NCBI GenBank assembly: GCA_030549205.1
Contig: JAUKTV010000010.1
Location: forward strand, 620,001-684,000
Direction of reading: 5' to 3'
Origin: Apiosordaria backusii
Taxonomy: Eukaryota; Ascomycota; Sordariomycetes; Sordariales; Lasiosphaeriaceae
DNA: 64,000 nucleotides
A model generated the notes under the pieces. The model was not told where the DNA came from. It did no database searches and saw only the letters and a program-made list of their open reading frames with translations. Position numbers and translations under genes: made by a program. Positions 43,774 to 58,138 of this stretch are shown here, in pieces (position 1 is the first letter of the stretch; each line of letters opens with the position of its first letter).

Positions 43774-46700
43774 TCTTCTCTATAATTATAATATATAGTA
43801 TTAATTAAAAAAGTTTAAAAAGGTTTAATAGTAAAATAAAGATATTAAATAGCGCTATAGATAAAGCTTTAATAAAACCGTTAGTAAGTATTTCCTTTAT
43901 AGAAAGGTAAATTATAATAATAACCTTAATAAATATAGCCTCTTTAACTTTTTAAAATTAAATCAAAGTATATTTAATTTAACAATTATATTTATCATTA
44001 TAAATAATAATAATAAAGCCTTTATTATTATATAATAAAGAGGTAAAGCCTATAATAGACTTAGAAATTTTCTAAAAAAAACCCTTAAGCTATATAGCTT
44101 TTTTAAAGCCTTCGATAAGCTTAATATATTCAGCCTTTAAAATGCTAAAGGATATAGTAAATGTTTTTTTAAATTTCCAATTAATAAGTCCTTTAATTAA
44201 AGTAAATAGTTAACTATAAGTAAATTTAGTACTTTTTTTATACTTAGCTTAATTACTATTAGTAAAATTACTAGGCTTTAAATTATTATTAAAGTTATAA
44301 TTAATAGTACTATAAATATTAAAATATAAGTAAAAAAGTAGTAATTTTATAGCTTTTAAATAAATATTAGTAAACTGTATTAGGTACTATAAAAGCTATT
44401 GAATATTAAAGGTTATATTAAGTTTAGTTTAAACTATAGTATATATTAAAGTATTAATTAATTATTAATATAGGTATTAATTAGAGAAACTTATAAAGGT
44501 TTTAAGCCTATTGTTTTTATTTATAATTCTAAGGTTTAATAAAAGGGAAGTTAATTTAATATTAATTCTAAAGTATTTAATTACCTTTATAATATAAGCC
44601 TTTTAATAAATCTAAAGGCACTATTAAGGTTTATTATATTTAATTTAAATACTAAAGAAGTAATAAGTAAGACTTAAGTTTTTAATATTATAATACTTTC
44701 CTATAATATTCTTTAAAGTTTAAAATTATAAAAGCTTAAGGCTTATAATTAAATAGTCATTAATGTAATTAATAATAAAGATTTTATAGTTTAAATAAAA
44801 ATAGGTAGTTATATTAGAAATAAGGGACCTAAAACTTAAGGCTTAGGTTATTATAAGGACCTTCTATTATTAAAAATAAAAAGCTTATTTTAGGCTATAT
44901 AAGGATTTTTTTAATAGAATAACTTAATCTTTAATAGGGTCCTATCCGGTTATTTTTAATAATATTATAACGTTAGTATTGCTATAGGTAAATTTAAATA
45001 GTCCTTATAGAATTTTAATATAGATATTAAAATCAGTCTTTAAATTTAAAAAGACTTCTATAAAGTTTACCTACTTTAAATCTTAATTAAATATAACTAT
45101 AAAGGCTAGTATAATTCTCTAAGTCGAAGGCCCTATAATAAAAGTATAAGTTTATTTAAAATTAATTCTAAAGGCTTATTAGAAACTTTAAGTAATTAAT
45201 TGAGCTTTAAACTTTACTATAATACCTTATAAATTTCTTTTATTTTTAAAGACTTAGTAATTTATAATAGGCTTTTTTTTAATTTAAAATTAGTAGATAA
45301 AATAAAAGGTCTTAATAATAAAAAGTTAATATAATTTAATAAAAATAGTCTATAATTATTGCTTTTTTTTAAAGTATTTTAAAGTTTATTTAAAAGTATT
45401 TAACTTTAAGGCCTTTATAAAATAATACTTTTTATAATAAGAAATTAAATAAAAAATAAGCTTATTATAATTTATATTATTTATAGATATAAATTTCTTA
45501 TATTACTTTTATAAAACTTAAAGTAAAGGGATTTTAATAATAATAGAAAGTATTGTAAATATTAAAATTATAAGTTTAAATAATAATTAAATAAATAGTA
45601 TAGGGGATAATTTAGATACTAAGGAATTGGTAATTAATAGAATAGGAAGGTTATAAATAAAAGGCTTAAAGATTTAAATAATAATATCTTCCTTTAATTT
45701 ATTAAAGTAATTAAAGATTTTTAAAAAACCTATAAGGCTTAAAAGACCTATAATTTAAGCTAATAAGTCTTTATAAAATTTAATAAAGTTAATTTTAATA
45801 ATTTTATTTAAGTTTAAATAGATTAAGTAGGTTTAATAATTTAAAATAACTATAAGTTTTTTTTTAATTTTTTAAAAGGTAAGTTTAAAACCTATAGTTC
45901 GATTTTTAATAGAGATATATATTATAACCTTAATACTTATAGCTCTATAGTTTAAAAGGTTTAGTTAATATAGTACTTAAAAAGGTAATAGTTTATTATA
46001 AAAAGTTTAATAAAATATAAAATCTTTAAAATTTTAAACTATATAGTTAATAATTTCTACTATAAGAATAGCTATATATTTTTAAAAAATAATAAAAAGG
46101 CTTAAAGTTAGAATAGTAATTTTAAAACAGTTTAAAATAACTTTAATAAAGTATTTAGTTAGGTTATTTTAATTAAAAATTTTAAAGTTTAATATACTAA
46201 AGCCGATACTTTTTTTAATAAAGTAAGTATTTAAAGGAAAGACTTTTTTTCCTTTATTATAGTAAAAATAAGTAGGGTATTACTAAAAGATATTATTTAG
46301 GCCTTTAAATAGTAAATAAAATACTATAACGGTATTATTTTTAATAGTTAATAATTTAAAAAATTAAAAATGGATTTTTTAATTTACTATAATTAAACTA
46401 TAAGGCTTCTTTAATAGTAAAATAGACTTAATAATAATAATATCTTCTTTTAAATAATTTAAAGTAAAAGGAAGGTTTTAAATAGGATTTTTAAAAGGCC
46501 TTTAAAGGATTTTTATAATATTATAGCTTTTATAAATTAAATCTTTAAATTTAACCTTTTATAAGTTAAATATACCTTTAATAATAAAAGAAGTCTTCTT
46601 TAAAAGGTTAAAATCTATATATTTAAATTATATATATTAAAGGATAGTTAATTGAATTAAGGTTAATAAAGGTTTATTAAAATCTTTAAAAAACCTATTT

Positions 46701-49211
46701 TCTTTTAAAAAGTTAAAAGCTTTAAAGGAAACCTTTTTTAAAATTTTAAAGGTTTTAAAGGCTTTAAAGGAAGTAAGGTAATTATTAAAGTATTATTAGT
46801 AAGATATTTTAAATTAAGGTTAGCTTTTAAAGTTAAAATAAAACCTTAATCTTTTGAAATTTAAAAAGGTAATAAAATTATAATTACTATTAATAAGCTT
46901 TTAATTATATAAAGTTTTTTTAATATTATATAAGTAGTTTTTATTAACGATATTTAATAGAAAAATAAAAATAAAGAAGGTCTTAATAAAGTTAATAGTT
47001 AAAAAATAAGCCTTATTATTATAGATTTTAATAAAGAATTAGACTTTTATAATACCTTTATTAATAATTCTTATAAGGCTATTTTTTATAATTAAAGGCT
47101 TAATCTTTACTTTAATAAAGTTAGTAAAAAGATTTTTATTATTATAAATATAGATTATAAATTTAATGTTAAAAAACTAGGCTTTTTTTAAGGTTAAGTT
47201 AATATAGTTAATTAAATTAATAAATATAAAAGGTAAGACTTTAAAAGGTAAAGATATTATAAATTTAATAAAGCTATAATATTTATAAAGTATAATTAAC
47301 TTTAAAAGTTTAATATTATAGAAGTTTATATTAAAATTAAAGTTTATTATAAAAGAAATTTCTTTAAAATTTTTAAAGTTTTTAATATCCTTTTTTTTTA
47401 TCTCCCTTTTTCTTTTTCTTTTTTTTAATAGGCCTAAACTTTATAGGGTTTTTTATAAAGGTATTTAAAATTTTTAAGGTTTTAAAATCTTTAATAAAGG
47501 TAATATAGGAATAGAGTATAGAAAGAGTTTAAATAATTATAGTATTGGAAATATATATTTTGGTTAGAAGCTTTTTTTATAAGAATTCTAATATAAGGTA
47601 ATAAAAATAGCTAAAATTATACTTATTTTAATAAATTAAAGCTTTAAAGTATTTATATTATAGTAAAAAATTACCTTTTAATAAGTTTAAGTAATAATTA
47701 ATTTAATTAATAAATTAAATTGCAATATTTAAACTTTAAAGTTTTATAATAAAGGTATTAAACTTAATATTATATTTAATTACTTTTAATAAATTATTAA
47801 ATTTAATAATATAGTAAATCCTATAGAGTTTATTTTAAAGGACAGTTTAAATAAAAGCATATTAAATTTATAATTATTAGAAAAAGATCGTTAGGAAGTT
47901 TTTAACTTTAATAATAAGTAGTAAGTTTATTTATAAGGTATTTTAAATAATAAAAAAAAGGAAAGCTTTTAAGTTATTATTTAATAAATTAATAATTAAT
48001 TTAAGTTTATTTATAAATTTAAAAAGGTTTAAAACCTTTATTTAAATAATAAAAGCTTAGTATTAAAAGCGCTAGTTTTTAAAATCTAAAAGCTTTTATT
48101 TTTTAATAAAATAAAGGACCTATTTATTAAAATCCTTTATTAAAAGTATAATAGTTTCTTAAATAGTTTAATTTAAAAAGGACGTTATAATAGGTATAAT
48201 AATAGAAGCCAATAAACCTATATAAACTAAAGTAACTGAAAATAAAGATAGTATAGGTAAGTTTATAAAAGGTTTAAAAGAAAACTTAAAAAGGCTTAAA
48301 GTAGTATATTTTAATAAAGGGCAAATATTAAAATTATCGATATAAATATTAACTTAATTAATTTTAACGTTTAAAGTTCTAATTTAATCGATAAAACCTA
48401 CTATAATAGCTTTAATTTTATTATTAATAATAACTATAAAGTTATTTTATAATTATTAAAAGTATTAAGTAAAGTTAAGGCCTTTAAAAAGGTTAAAAGT
48501 CGATAAAAGGCCAAAGGTCTTTAAAACTTTAAGGCTTATAAATAGATTATATATTTCTTTATCCTCTATAGTAAGGAGGTTAAAGGCTTAAAAGAAAAAT
48601 AAAGGTATTATTGAAAGTATTAAAATGTTACTTTTTAGATTTTTAACACTTAAAAAGGAAGTAAAAGTACTATTAGAAGTATTAAAACGCTATTTCTTAA
48701 GTCTTTAGCGCTTAAAAGGGAAGTAATAGTACTATTAGAAGTATTAAAATACTATTTTTTAAATCTTTAATAGCCTATAATAAATAAGGCTTATAAGATA
48801 GGTATTATTATAAAGGCTATAAAATAAAGAAATTTACTTAAGTAATGTAAGTCTAAGCTTATAACCTATTAAAATAGGTATCTTATAGGCCTATAAGTAT
48901 AGACCTATATAAGGAATAGCGTAGAATATTAAAAGTAAAGAGGGCTTTATCTATAGTATATAATAGTAACTAAGTACTAAAGGAATATAAATTATAAAGG
49001 CAATACCCTATAATATATAAAAGGTAGATACTATAATATAAGCTTATAAGGTATTATAAAATATAGTAAATTAATATATTAAATTAACTTATTAATTAGA
49101 AAAATATTATAGTAAACAGTTATAAAGGATAAGACTTATTATAGGTCTTTAGCCCTATATTACTTTCCAAACCTCTCTCCATTTCAAAGCTTAAATACCT
49201 ATTAAGTCCGC

Positions 49212-49857
49212 TGTTAAGATAGGTGTCTCACAGGCCTATAGGTATAGACCTGTGCAGGGAACGGCGCAGAACACTGAGAGCGAAGAGGGCTTTGTCTGCA
49301 GCATACGACAGTGGCTGAGCACTGAAGGAATATGGATTACAGGGGCGATGCCCTGCAATATATAGAAGGTAGACACTGTAACATAGGCTTGTGAGGCACT
49401 GTAAGATGTGGTGAACCAGTATATTGAATTGACTTATTAGCTAGGAAAATATCACAGTGAACAGTCGCAAAGGACAAGACCTATTATAGGTCTTTGGCCC
49501 TGTATTGCTCTCCGAACCTCTCTCCGTTCCAGGGCCCGAATGCCCGTTGAGTCCGCTAGCTGCAGGGCCTGAATGCCCGTTAAGTCCGCTAGCTGCAGAC
49601 TTGGCTGGCTGGCCAAGTCTGACTGTTGGGTGCGCTAGCCGGAAGCCGTTTACAGGGTGCAGGGTGCTAACGTTTCACCGTTGCAGTGCGCTAACCGCCC
49701 GGGGCTTCGGGCTGCTTCAGGGGTCCGAAGACCACTGCGATTGCCGTGGCAGAGTGTTGGTGAGCGCTGTGATTTCAAGCCATTGGTTGTTGTTGGCCCT
49801 GTAGGTTACAGGCCAAAATACACTGTAAAGTCCACAACTAAGTGCTGTATTTCAACA
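49212..49857 (-). mobile_element. Solo LTR of the copia family, little mutated
   Basis: 646 bases running TGTTAAGATAGG to TTTCAACA on the plus strand, with perfect 5-bp duplications tccgc at 49207-49211 and 49858-49862. It is inserted in the RE-I LTR and far richer in G+C than everything around it. It carries two 33-base tandem units. The open frames that cross it are fortuitous; they appear only because this copy escaped most RIP. Confidence 0.88.
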
Positions 49858-52800
49858 TCCGCTAATTATAAAGCCTAAATATCTATTAAGTCCGCTAACT
49901 ATAGGGTTTAAATGCCTATTAAGTCTGCTAATTACAAACTTAGCTAGCCGGCTAAGTTTAATTATTGGATACGCTAACCGGAAGCCATTATAGGATATAG
50001 GGCGCTAACGTTTTACCGTTATAGTACGTTAACTGCCTGGGGCTTCGGGCTGCTTTAGGGGTCTGAAGACCACTGTAATTGCCGTAGCAAAGTGTTGGTA
50101 AGCGCTGTGATTCCAAGCCACTAGTTATTGTTGGCCCTGTAGGTTATAGGCCAAAATATACTGTAAAGTCCACAACTAAGTGCTGTATTTCAACATAATA
50201 TAAAGTTAAAAACCTATAATAGGTTTTATCCTTTATAATTATTTATTATAATATTTTTTTAATTAATAAGTTAATTTAATATATTAGTTTATTATATTTT
50301 ATAATACTTTATAAGCCTATATTACAATATTTACTTTTTATATATTATAGAACGTTACCTTTATAATCTATATTCCTTTAGTATTTAGTTACTATTGTAT
50401 ATTAAAATAAAGCCTTCTTTACTTTTAATATTCTATACTGTTTTATATATAAGTCTATACTTATAGGTTTATAAGATATCTATTTTAATAAGTTATAAGC
50501 CTAAGCTTATATTATTTAAGTAAATTTGTTTATTTTATAGCCTTTATAATAATACCTATTTTATAAGTTTTATTTATTATAAGCTATTAAAGATTTAAAA
50601 AATAATATTTTAATATTTTTAATAATACTTTTACTTTCTTTTTAAACGTTAAAGACTTAGAAAATAGTATTTTAATACTTTTAATAATACCTTTACTTCC
50701 TTTTTAGGCCTTTGATATTTTTATTATAAAAAATAAAGATATATATAACCTATTTATAAGCTTTAAAGCTTTAAAGACTTTTAGTTTTTTATTGACTTTT
50801 AGCCTTTTTAAAGGCCTTAGCTTTACTTAATACTTTTAATAGCTATAGAATAACTTTATAGTTACTATTAATAGTAAAATTAAGGCTATTATAGTAGGTT
50901 TTATTAATTAAATTAAAATTTTAAATATTAAAATTAATTAAGTTAATATTTATATTAATAATTTTAATATTTACTTTTTATTAAAATATATTACTTTAAA
51001 CCTTTTTAAGTCTTCTTTTAAACCTTCTATAAATCTACTTATACTATCTTTATTTTTAGTTACTTTAATTTATATAGGTCTATTAGCCTTTATTGTTATA
51101 TTTATTATAGTGTCTTTTTTAAATTAAATTATTTAAAAGACTATTATACTTTTAATAAAGGATTTTAATAAATAGGTCCTTTACTTTATTAAAAAATAAA
51201 AGCTTTTAAATTTTAAAAATTAATGCTTTTAATATTAAGTTTTTATTATTTAAATAAAGGTTTTAAACTTTTTTAAGTTTATAAATAAACTTAAATTAAT
51301 TATTAATTTATTAAATAATAATTTAAAAGCCTTCTTTCTTTTTACTATTTAAAATATTTTATAAATAAGCCTATTATTTATTATTAAAGTTAAAGACTTT
51401 TTAATAACTTTTTTTTAATAATTATAAACTTAGTATATCTTTATTTAAGCTATTTTTTAAAATAAGCTTTATAAGGTTTATTATATTATTAAATTCAATA
51501 ATTTATTAAAAGTAATTAAATATAATATTAAGTTTAATACTTTTATTATAAAACTTTAAAATTTAAATATTACAATTTAATTTATTGATTAAGTTAATTA
51601 TTATTTAAGTTTATTAAAAGGTAGTTTTTTACTATAGTATAAATATTTTAAAGCTTTAATTTATTAAAATAAGTATAATTTTAACTATTTTTATTACTTT
51701 ATATTAGAATTTTTATAGAAAAAGCTTTTAATTAAAACCTATATTTCTAATATTATAATTATTTAAACCCTTTTTATACTTTATTTCTATACTATCTTTA
51801 TTAAGGATTTTAAAGCTTTAAGGGCTTTAAATACCTTTATAAAAAACCTTATAAAGCTTAAGTTTATTAAAAAGAAGAAAAAGAAAAAGAGAAATAAAAA
51901 GAAAGAGGATATTAAAGACTTTAAAAATCTTAAAGAAATTTCTTTTATAGTAGGCTTTAACTTTAATATAGGTTTTTATAATATTAAATCTTTAAAGCTA
52001 ATTATACTTTATAAATACTATAGCTTTATTAAATTTATAATATCTTTACCTTTTAAAGTCCTATCTTTTATACTTATTAACTTAATTAATTATATTAATT
52101 TAATTTTAAAAAAAACTTAGCTTTTTAATATTAAATTTATAGTTTATATTTATAATAATAAAAACCTTTTTATTAACTTTATTAAAATAAAGGTTAAGCC
52201 TTTAATTATAAAAAGTAGCCCTATAAGAATTATTAATAAAAGCATTATAAAAGTCTAATTCTTTATTAAAACTTATAATAATAAGGCCTATTTTTTAATT
52301 ATTAACTTTATTAAAATCTTCTTTATTTTTACTTTTCTATTAAATATTATTAATAAGGACTATTTATATAACATTAAAAAAGCTTTATATAGTTAAAAAT
52401 TTACTGATAGTAATTGCAATTTTATTACCTTGTTAAATTTTAAAAAATTAAAGTTTTACTTTAATTTTAAAAGCTAACTTTAATTTAAAGTATTTTATTA
52501 ATAGTACTTTAATAATTACTTTACTTTTCTTAAAGCCTTTAAAGCCTTAAAAATTTTAAAAAAGGTCTTTTTTAAAGCTTTTAACCTTTTAAAAGAAGAT
52601 AGGTTTTTTAAAAATCTTAATAAGCCTTTATTAACTTTAATTTAATTAATTATCCTTTAATATATATAGTTTAAGTATATAGATTTTAACCTTTTAAAGA
52701 AGACCTTTTTTATTATTAAAAATATACTTAACTTATAAAAGGTTAAATTTAAAAATTTAATTTATAAAAACTATAATATTATAAAAATCTTTTAAAAGCC

Positions 52801-54446
52801 TTTTAAAAATCCTATTTAAAACCTTTTTTTTACTTTAAACTATTTAAAGAAAGATATTATTACTATTAAGCCTATTTTACTATTAAAGAAGCTTTATAAT
52901 TTAATTATAATAAATTAAAAAACCTATTTTCGATTTTTTAAACTATTAACTTTTAAAGATAATACTATTATAGTACTTTATTTACTATTTAAAGGCTTAA
53001 ATAATACCTTTTAATAATATTTTATTTATTTTAATTATAATAAAGAAAAAGAAATCCTTTTTTTAAGTACCTACTTTATTAAAAAAGGTATTAACTTTAA
53101 TATATTAAACCTTAAAATTTCTAATTAAAATAGCCTAATTAAATACTTTATTAAGGTTATTTTAAACTATTTTAAAATTACTATTTTAATTTTAAGCCTT
53201 TTTATAACTTTCTAAAGGTATATAGCTATTTTTATAGTAAAAATTATTAACTATATAGTTTAAAACTTTAAAAATTTTATACTTTATTAAATCTTTTATA
53301 ATAAATTATTATCTTTTTAAACGCTATATTAATTAAACCTTTTAAACTATAAGGCTATAGATATTAAAATTATAGTATATATTTCTATTAAAGATTAAAC
53401 TATAAATTTTAAACTTACTTTTTAAAAAATTAAAGAAAGACTTATAGCTATTTTAAATTATTAAACCTATTTAATTTACTTAAATTTAAATAAAGTTATT
53501 AAAACTAGCTTTATTAAATTTTATAAAGACCTATTAACTTAAATTATAGGTCCTTTAAACCCTATAAATCTTTTAAAGATCCTTAATTACTTTAATAAAT
53601 TAAAGGAAGATATTACTATTTAAATCCTTAAGCCTTTTCTTTATAGCCCTTTTATTTTATTAATTACTAATTCTTTAATATTTAAATTATCCCTTATATT
53701 ACTTACTTAATTATTATTTAAACTTATAATTCCAATACTTACAATACCTTCTATTACTATTAAAATCCCTCTATTTTAAACTTTATAAAAGTAATATAAA
53801 GAATTTATACCTATAAATAATATAAATTATAGTAAGTTTATTTTTTATTTAATTTCCTATTATAAAAAATACTATTTTATAAAGGCCTTAAAGTTTAATA
53901 CCTTTAAATAAACTTTAAAATACTTTAAAGAAAAGCAATAGTTATAGGCTATTTTTATTAAATTATATTAACTTCTTATTATTAAGACTTTCTATTTTAT
54001 CTATCGATTTTAAATTAAAAAGAAGCCTATTATAAATTACTAAGTGTTTAAAAATAAAAAGAATTTATAAGGTATTATAGTAAAGTTTAAGGCTTAATTA
54101 GTTACTTAGGGTTTTTAATAAGCCTTTAGAATCGATTTCGAACAGACTTATACTTTTACTATAAGGCCTTTAATTTAGAAAATTATACTAACCTTTATAA
54201 TTATATTTAATTAGAATTTAAAATAAGTAAACTTTATAAAAGCCTTTTTAAACTTAAAGACCAATTTTAATATCTATATCGAAATTCTATAGAAATTACT
54301 TAAATTTACTTATAATAATGCTAACGTTATAATACTATTAAAAGTAATTAAATAAGACCTTATTAAAGATTAAATTATCCTATTAAAAAAATCCTTATAT
54401 AGTTTAAAATAAGCTTCCTATCTTTAATAATAGAAGGTCTTTATAA

Positions 54447-55398
54447 TGTCTCTCTGAGAAGTGGAGCTTCTAAAAAAAAAATTCTTTTACAACGCTATAC
54501 CCGGCGTTGGTTCTTTTCATAGTTAATTTAATATACTACTTGAACTACCTAGGGCTACCGTTATAGTTATGTACTTATTATATAGCTAAACCTTCTACCG
54601 TCGAATTTAATAATAAGCTTATATAATAATATTATAGCTAAACCTTCTAAATACCTCCTTTACTACCAAATTACTTATAACCGCGCCGATAATTCCTTTA
54701 CTAACCTACGCTAAAGCTAAGTATTAGCGTTTATATAAGGTTAAAAAAAATCCTATTTACTGCTTTTCTTCCTCTTTTATATTACCTACTATATTACTTT
54801 CTTATATTATTTACTATATTCTTCTTTTATATTATTTACTATATTAAAACTTAATTAATTACTTATAGCATTAAGTATAAGTCTATTTTATACGACTTAA
54901 CGATTAAAAGATAATACTAATATAATGGTAGTATATAATTATACTGAAAGCCTATAAGTATAAGATCCTAAAGTTAGATAATAACTATAAATACTTTGAA
55001 TTGGTTAATATAATAATAGCTATATTAAAGAAAGATAGTAAGAAATAGTAAAATATAAACGTTACTTATATTTAAATATACGCTATATACGCTATTACTA
55101 CTTTATCTTCCGACTAATATATTAAACTCTGTTAATTCAGATAGAAGTTAATCGATCTTAATATAAACTAGTAGATTAATAATACAGAGATTTAAAATAA
55201 AGCTTTCGAATAGAAGGATAAAGTAGAAGGATAGTTAGCGAAGTTAATATCAATTGCAAGTATAATAGTGAAGGCTAAGATGCCTTAATAAGTAGCCAGT
55301 TTAATAGTATACTAAATAACTTAAAGATACTGTTTACTATTATATTGATCGTAAGCATCTGTATATCACGTCTTATGTATATACCACCGAACCTTAAG
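54447..55398 (+). mobile_element. 950-bp element with 13-bp TSD, copy 1
   Basis: Starts TGTCTCTCTGAGAAGTGG and ends CGAACCTTAAG. It is inserted in the RE-II interior with duplication aaggtctttataa (54434-54446, 55399-55411). No ORF, no terminal inverted repeat, no poly-A tail. An AACGC/GCGTT hairpin lies near its 5' end. Confidence 0.8.
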
Positions 55399-57181
55399 AA
55401 GGTCTTTATAATAACTTAGGCCTTAAATTTTAAACCCCTTATCTTTAATATAGCTACCTATTTTTACCTAAACTATAAAATTTTTATTATTAACTATATT
55501 AATAACTACTTAATTATAAGCCTTAAGCCTCTATAGTTTTAAGCTTTAAAAAATACTATAAAGAAGTACTATAATATTAAAAACTTAAATCTTACCTACT
55601 ACTTCCTTAATATTTAAATTAAATATAATAAGCCTTAATAGTACCTTTAAATCTATTAAAAGGCTTATATTATAAAGGCAGTTAAATACTTTAAAGTTAG
55701 TATTAAGTTAACTCCCTTTTTATTAAACCTTAAAATTATAAACAAAAGCAATAAGTTTAAAACCTCTGCAAACCCCTTTAATTAATACTTATATCGATAA
55801 TTAATTAATACTTTAATATATACTATAATTTAAACTAAGTTTAATATAGCTTTTAATATTTAATAGCTTTTATAGTACTTAATATAGCTTACTAATACTT
55901 ATTTAAAAGCTATAAAATCACTACTTTCTTACTTATATTTTAGCATTTATAGTGCTATTAATTATAGCTTTAATAGTAATTTAAAGCTTATTAATTTTAT
56001 TAATAGTAATTAAGTTAAATATAAAGAAAGTACTAAATCTACTTATAGTTAACTATTTACTTTAATTAAAAGACCTATTAATTAGAAATTTAAAAAAACG
56101 TTTACTATATTCTTTAGTATTTTAAAGGCTAAATATATTAAATTTATTAAAAGCTTTAAAAAAGCTATATAATTTAAGGGTCTTTTTTAAGAAATTTTTA
56201 AACTTATTATAAACCCTACCTTTCTATTATATAATAATAAAGACTCTATTACTATTACTTATAACAATAAGTATAATTGCTAAATTAAATATACTTTAAT
56301 TTAATTTTAAAAGGTTAAAGAAACTATATTTACTAAAGTTATTACTATAATTTACCTTCTTAAAAAAAAAATACTTACTAATAGCCTTATTAAAGCCTTA
56401 TCTATAATACTATTTAATACCTTTATTTTACTATTAAACCTTTTTAAACCCATTTAATTAATACTATATACTATAGTTATAAAGAAGGTATTAAAATACA
56501 GTACTTAATTATAAACTTTACAGTATATTTTAACCTATAATTTATAAAGTTAATAATAACTAATAGTTTAAAATTATAGTATTTATTAATACTTTATTAT
56601 AGTAATTACAATAGTCTTCAGACTTTTAAAGTAACTTAAAGCTTTAAATAATTAATATACTATAACGGTAAAACGTTAATATCCTATACCTTATAATAGC
56701 TTTTAATTAATATACTTAATAATTAAACTTAACCGGCTGGTTAAATTTATAATTAATAAACTTAATAAATATTTAAGCCCTATAATTAGCAGACTTAATA
56801 GGCATTTAAGCTCTATAGTTAATAAACTTAATAAGCATTTAAGCCTTAAAATAAAGAAAGATTTAGAAAATAATAAAAGGCTAAAGACTTATAATAAGTC
56901 TTATCCTTTATAACTATTTACTATAATATTTTCTTAGTTAATAAGTTAATTTAATATATTAATTTACTATATTTTATAGTACTTTATAAGCTTATATTAT
57001 AGTATCTACTTTCTATATATTATAGGACGTTGCCTTTATAATCTATATTCCTTTAATACTTAGCTACTGTCGTATACTATAGATAAAGCCCTCTTCGCTT
57101 TTAATATTCTACGCCGTTCCTTGCACAGGTCTATACCTATAGGCCTATAAGACACCTATCTTAATATATATATAAAAATAT

Positions 57182-58125
57182 CTTAAGGTTCAGTAGTATA
57201 TACACAAAACATAACATATAAATACTTATAATTAATATAATAGTAAACAGTACTTTTAAGTTATTTAATATACTATTAAACTAACTACCTATTAAAGCAT
57301 CTTAGCCTTTATTATTATACCTGCAATCGATATTAGCTTTATTAACTATCCTTCTACCTTATCTTTCTATTTAAAGGCTTTATTTTAAATCTCCTTATTA
57401 TCTTTTCCAATCCTTTAATTTATATTAAGATCGATTAAATCTTATCCGAATTAATAGAATTTAATATATTAGTCAAAAGATAAAGTAATAATAACGTATA
57501 TAACGTATATTCAAATATAAGCAACGTTTATATTATTCTACTTCTTACTATCTTTCTTTAATATAACTATTATTACGTTAATTAATTCGAAGTACTTATA
57601 GTGATTTAACTTCGGAATTTTATACTTATAGGCTTTTAATATAATTATATACTACCATTATATTAATACCATCTCTCAATTATTAAATCGTATAAAATAA
57701 ACTTATACTTAATACTATAATCAATTAAATCTTAATATAGTAGGTAATATAAGAGAGGAATATGGTAGGTAATATAAAAAAGGAAGAAAAGTAGACAGGA
57801 TCTTTTTTAACTTTATATAGGTGTTAGTACCTAGCCTTAATATAAGCCGATAAAGAAGTTATTAATACGGTTATAAGTAATTTGGTAATAAAAGAAGCGT
57901 CTAGAAAGTTTAACTACAATATTATTATGCAAGCTTATTATTAAACTCAACGGTAGAAGGTTTAGCTATATAATAAGTATGTGATAAGTATATAATAATT
58001 ATATGATTATAACGGTGGCTTTAGGCAATTTGAGTAGTATATTAAATTAACTATAAAGAGAATTAATGCCGGGTATAGCGTTATAAAAGAAATTTTTTTT
58101 AAAAGCTCTACTTTTTAAAGAGATA
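57182..58125 (-). mobile_element. 950-bp element with 13-bp TSD, copy 3
   Basis: Reverse orientation (plus strand starts CTTAAGGTTC and ends AAGAGATA). Duplication tatataaaaatat at 57169-57181 and 58126-58138, overlapping the right TSD of RE-II. Confidence 0.75.
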
Positions 58126-58138
58126 TATATAAAAATAT

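Larger units (their letters stand above)
43096..50195 (-). mobile_element. RE-I, second copy of the same copia family, inserted in RE-II LTR
   Basis: LTRs at 43096-43773 (678 bases) and 48867-50195 (678 after removing the inserted solo LTR and its TSD) bound a 5.1-kb interior. A 5-bp duplication taata (43091-43095, 50196-50200) flanks it. The two RE-II LTR halves around it add up to one full LTR, proving insertion into that LTR. The interior is the reverse complement of RE-II's interior, so its coding strand is minus. RIP has destroyed every frame. Confidence 0.85.
42709..57166 (+). mobile_element. RE-II, Ty1/copia retrotransposon, RIP-degraded, interrupted
   Basis: The left LTR is split (42709-43095 plus 50201-50490) by RE-I. 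The internal part is 50491-56488 and the right LTR is 56489-57166 (678 bases). A 5-bp duplication tatat flanks it (42704-42708, 57167-57171). Reading through RIP stops, 54083-54300 on the plus strand gives copia reverse-transcriptase signatures: KFKA.LVT.GF, then IDFEQTY and NIYIEI. The site after the left LTR, AGTTATAAGCC, fits a RIP-changed GGTTATGAGCC, complementary to the anticodon part of initiator tRNA-Met, the primer used by copia-type elements. A purine tract (AAAGAAGG) precedes the right LTR. Length without insertions is about 6.4 kb. Confidence 0.82.

Noticed and set aside
49505..49878. Open frames of 99 and 73 codons (plus strand) inside the AT-rich block
   Set aside because: They lie wholly in the little-mutated solo LTR and its edge and follow its tandem units. 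They are open only because this copy kept its G+C; the same stretch in other LTR copies is full of stops.
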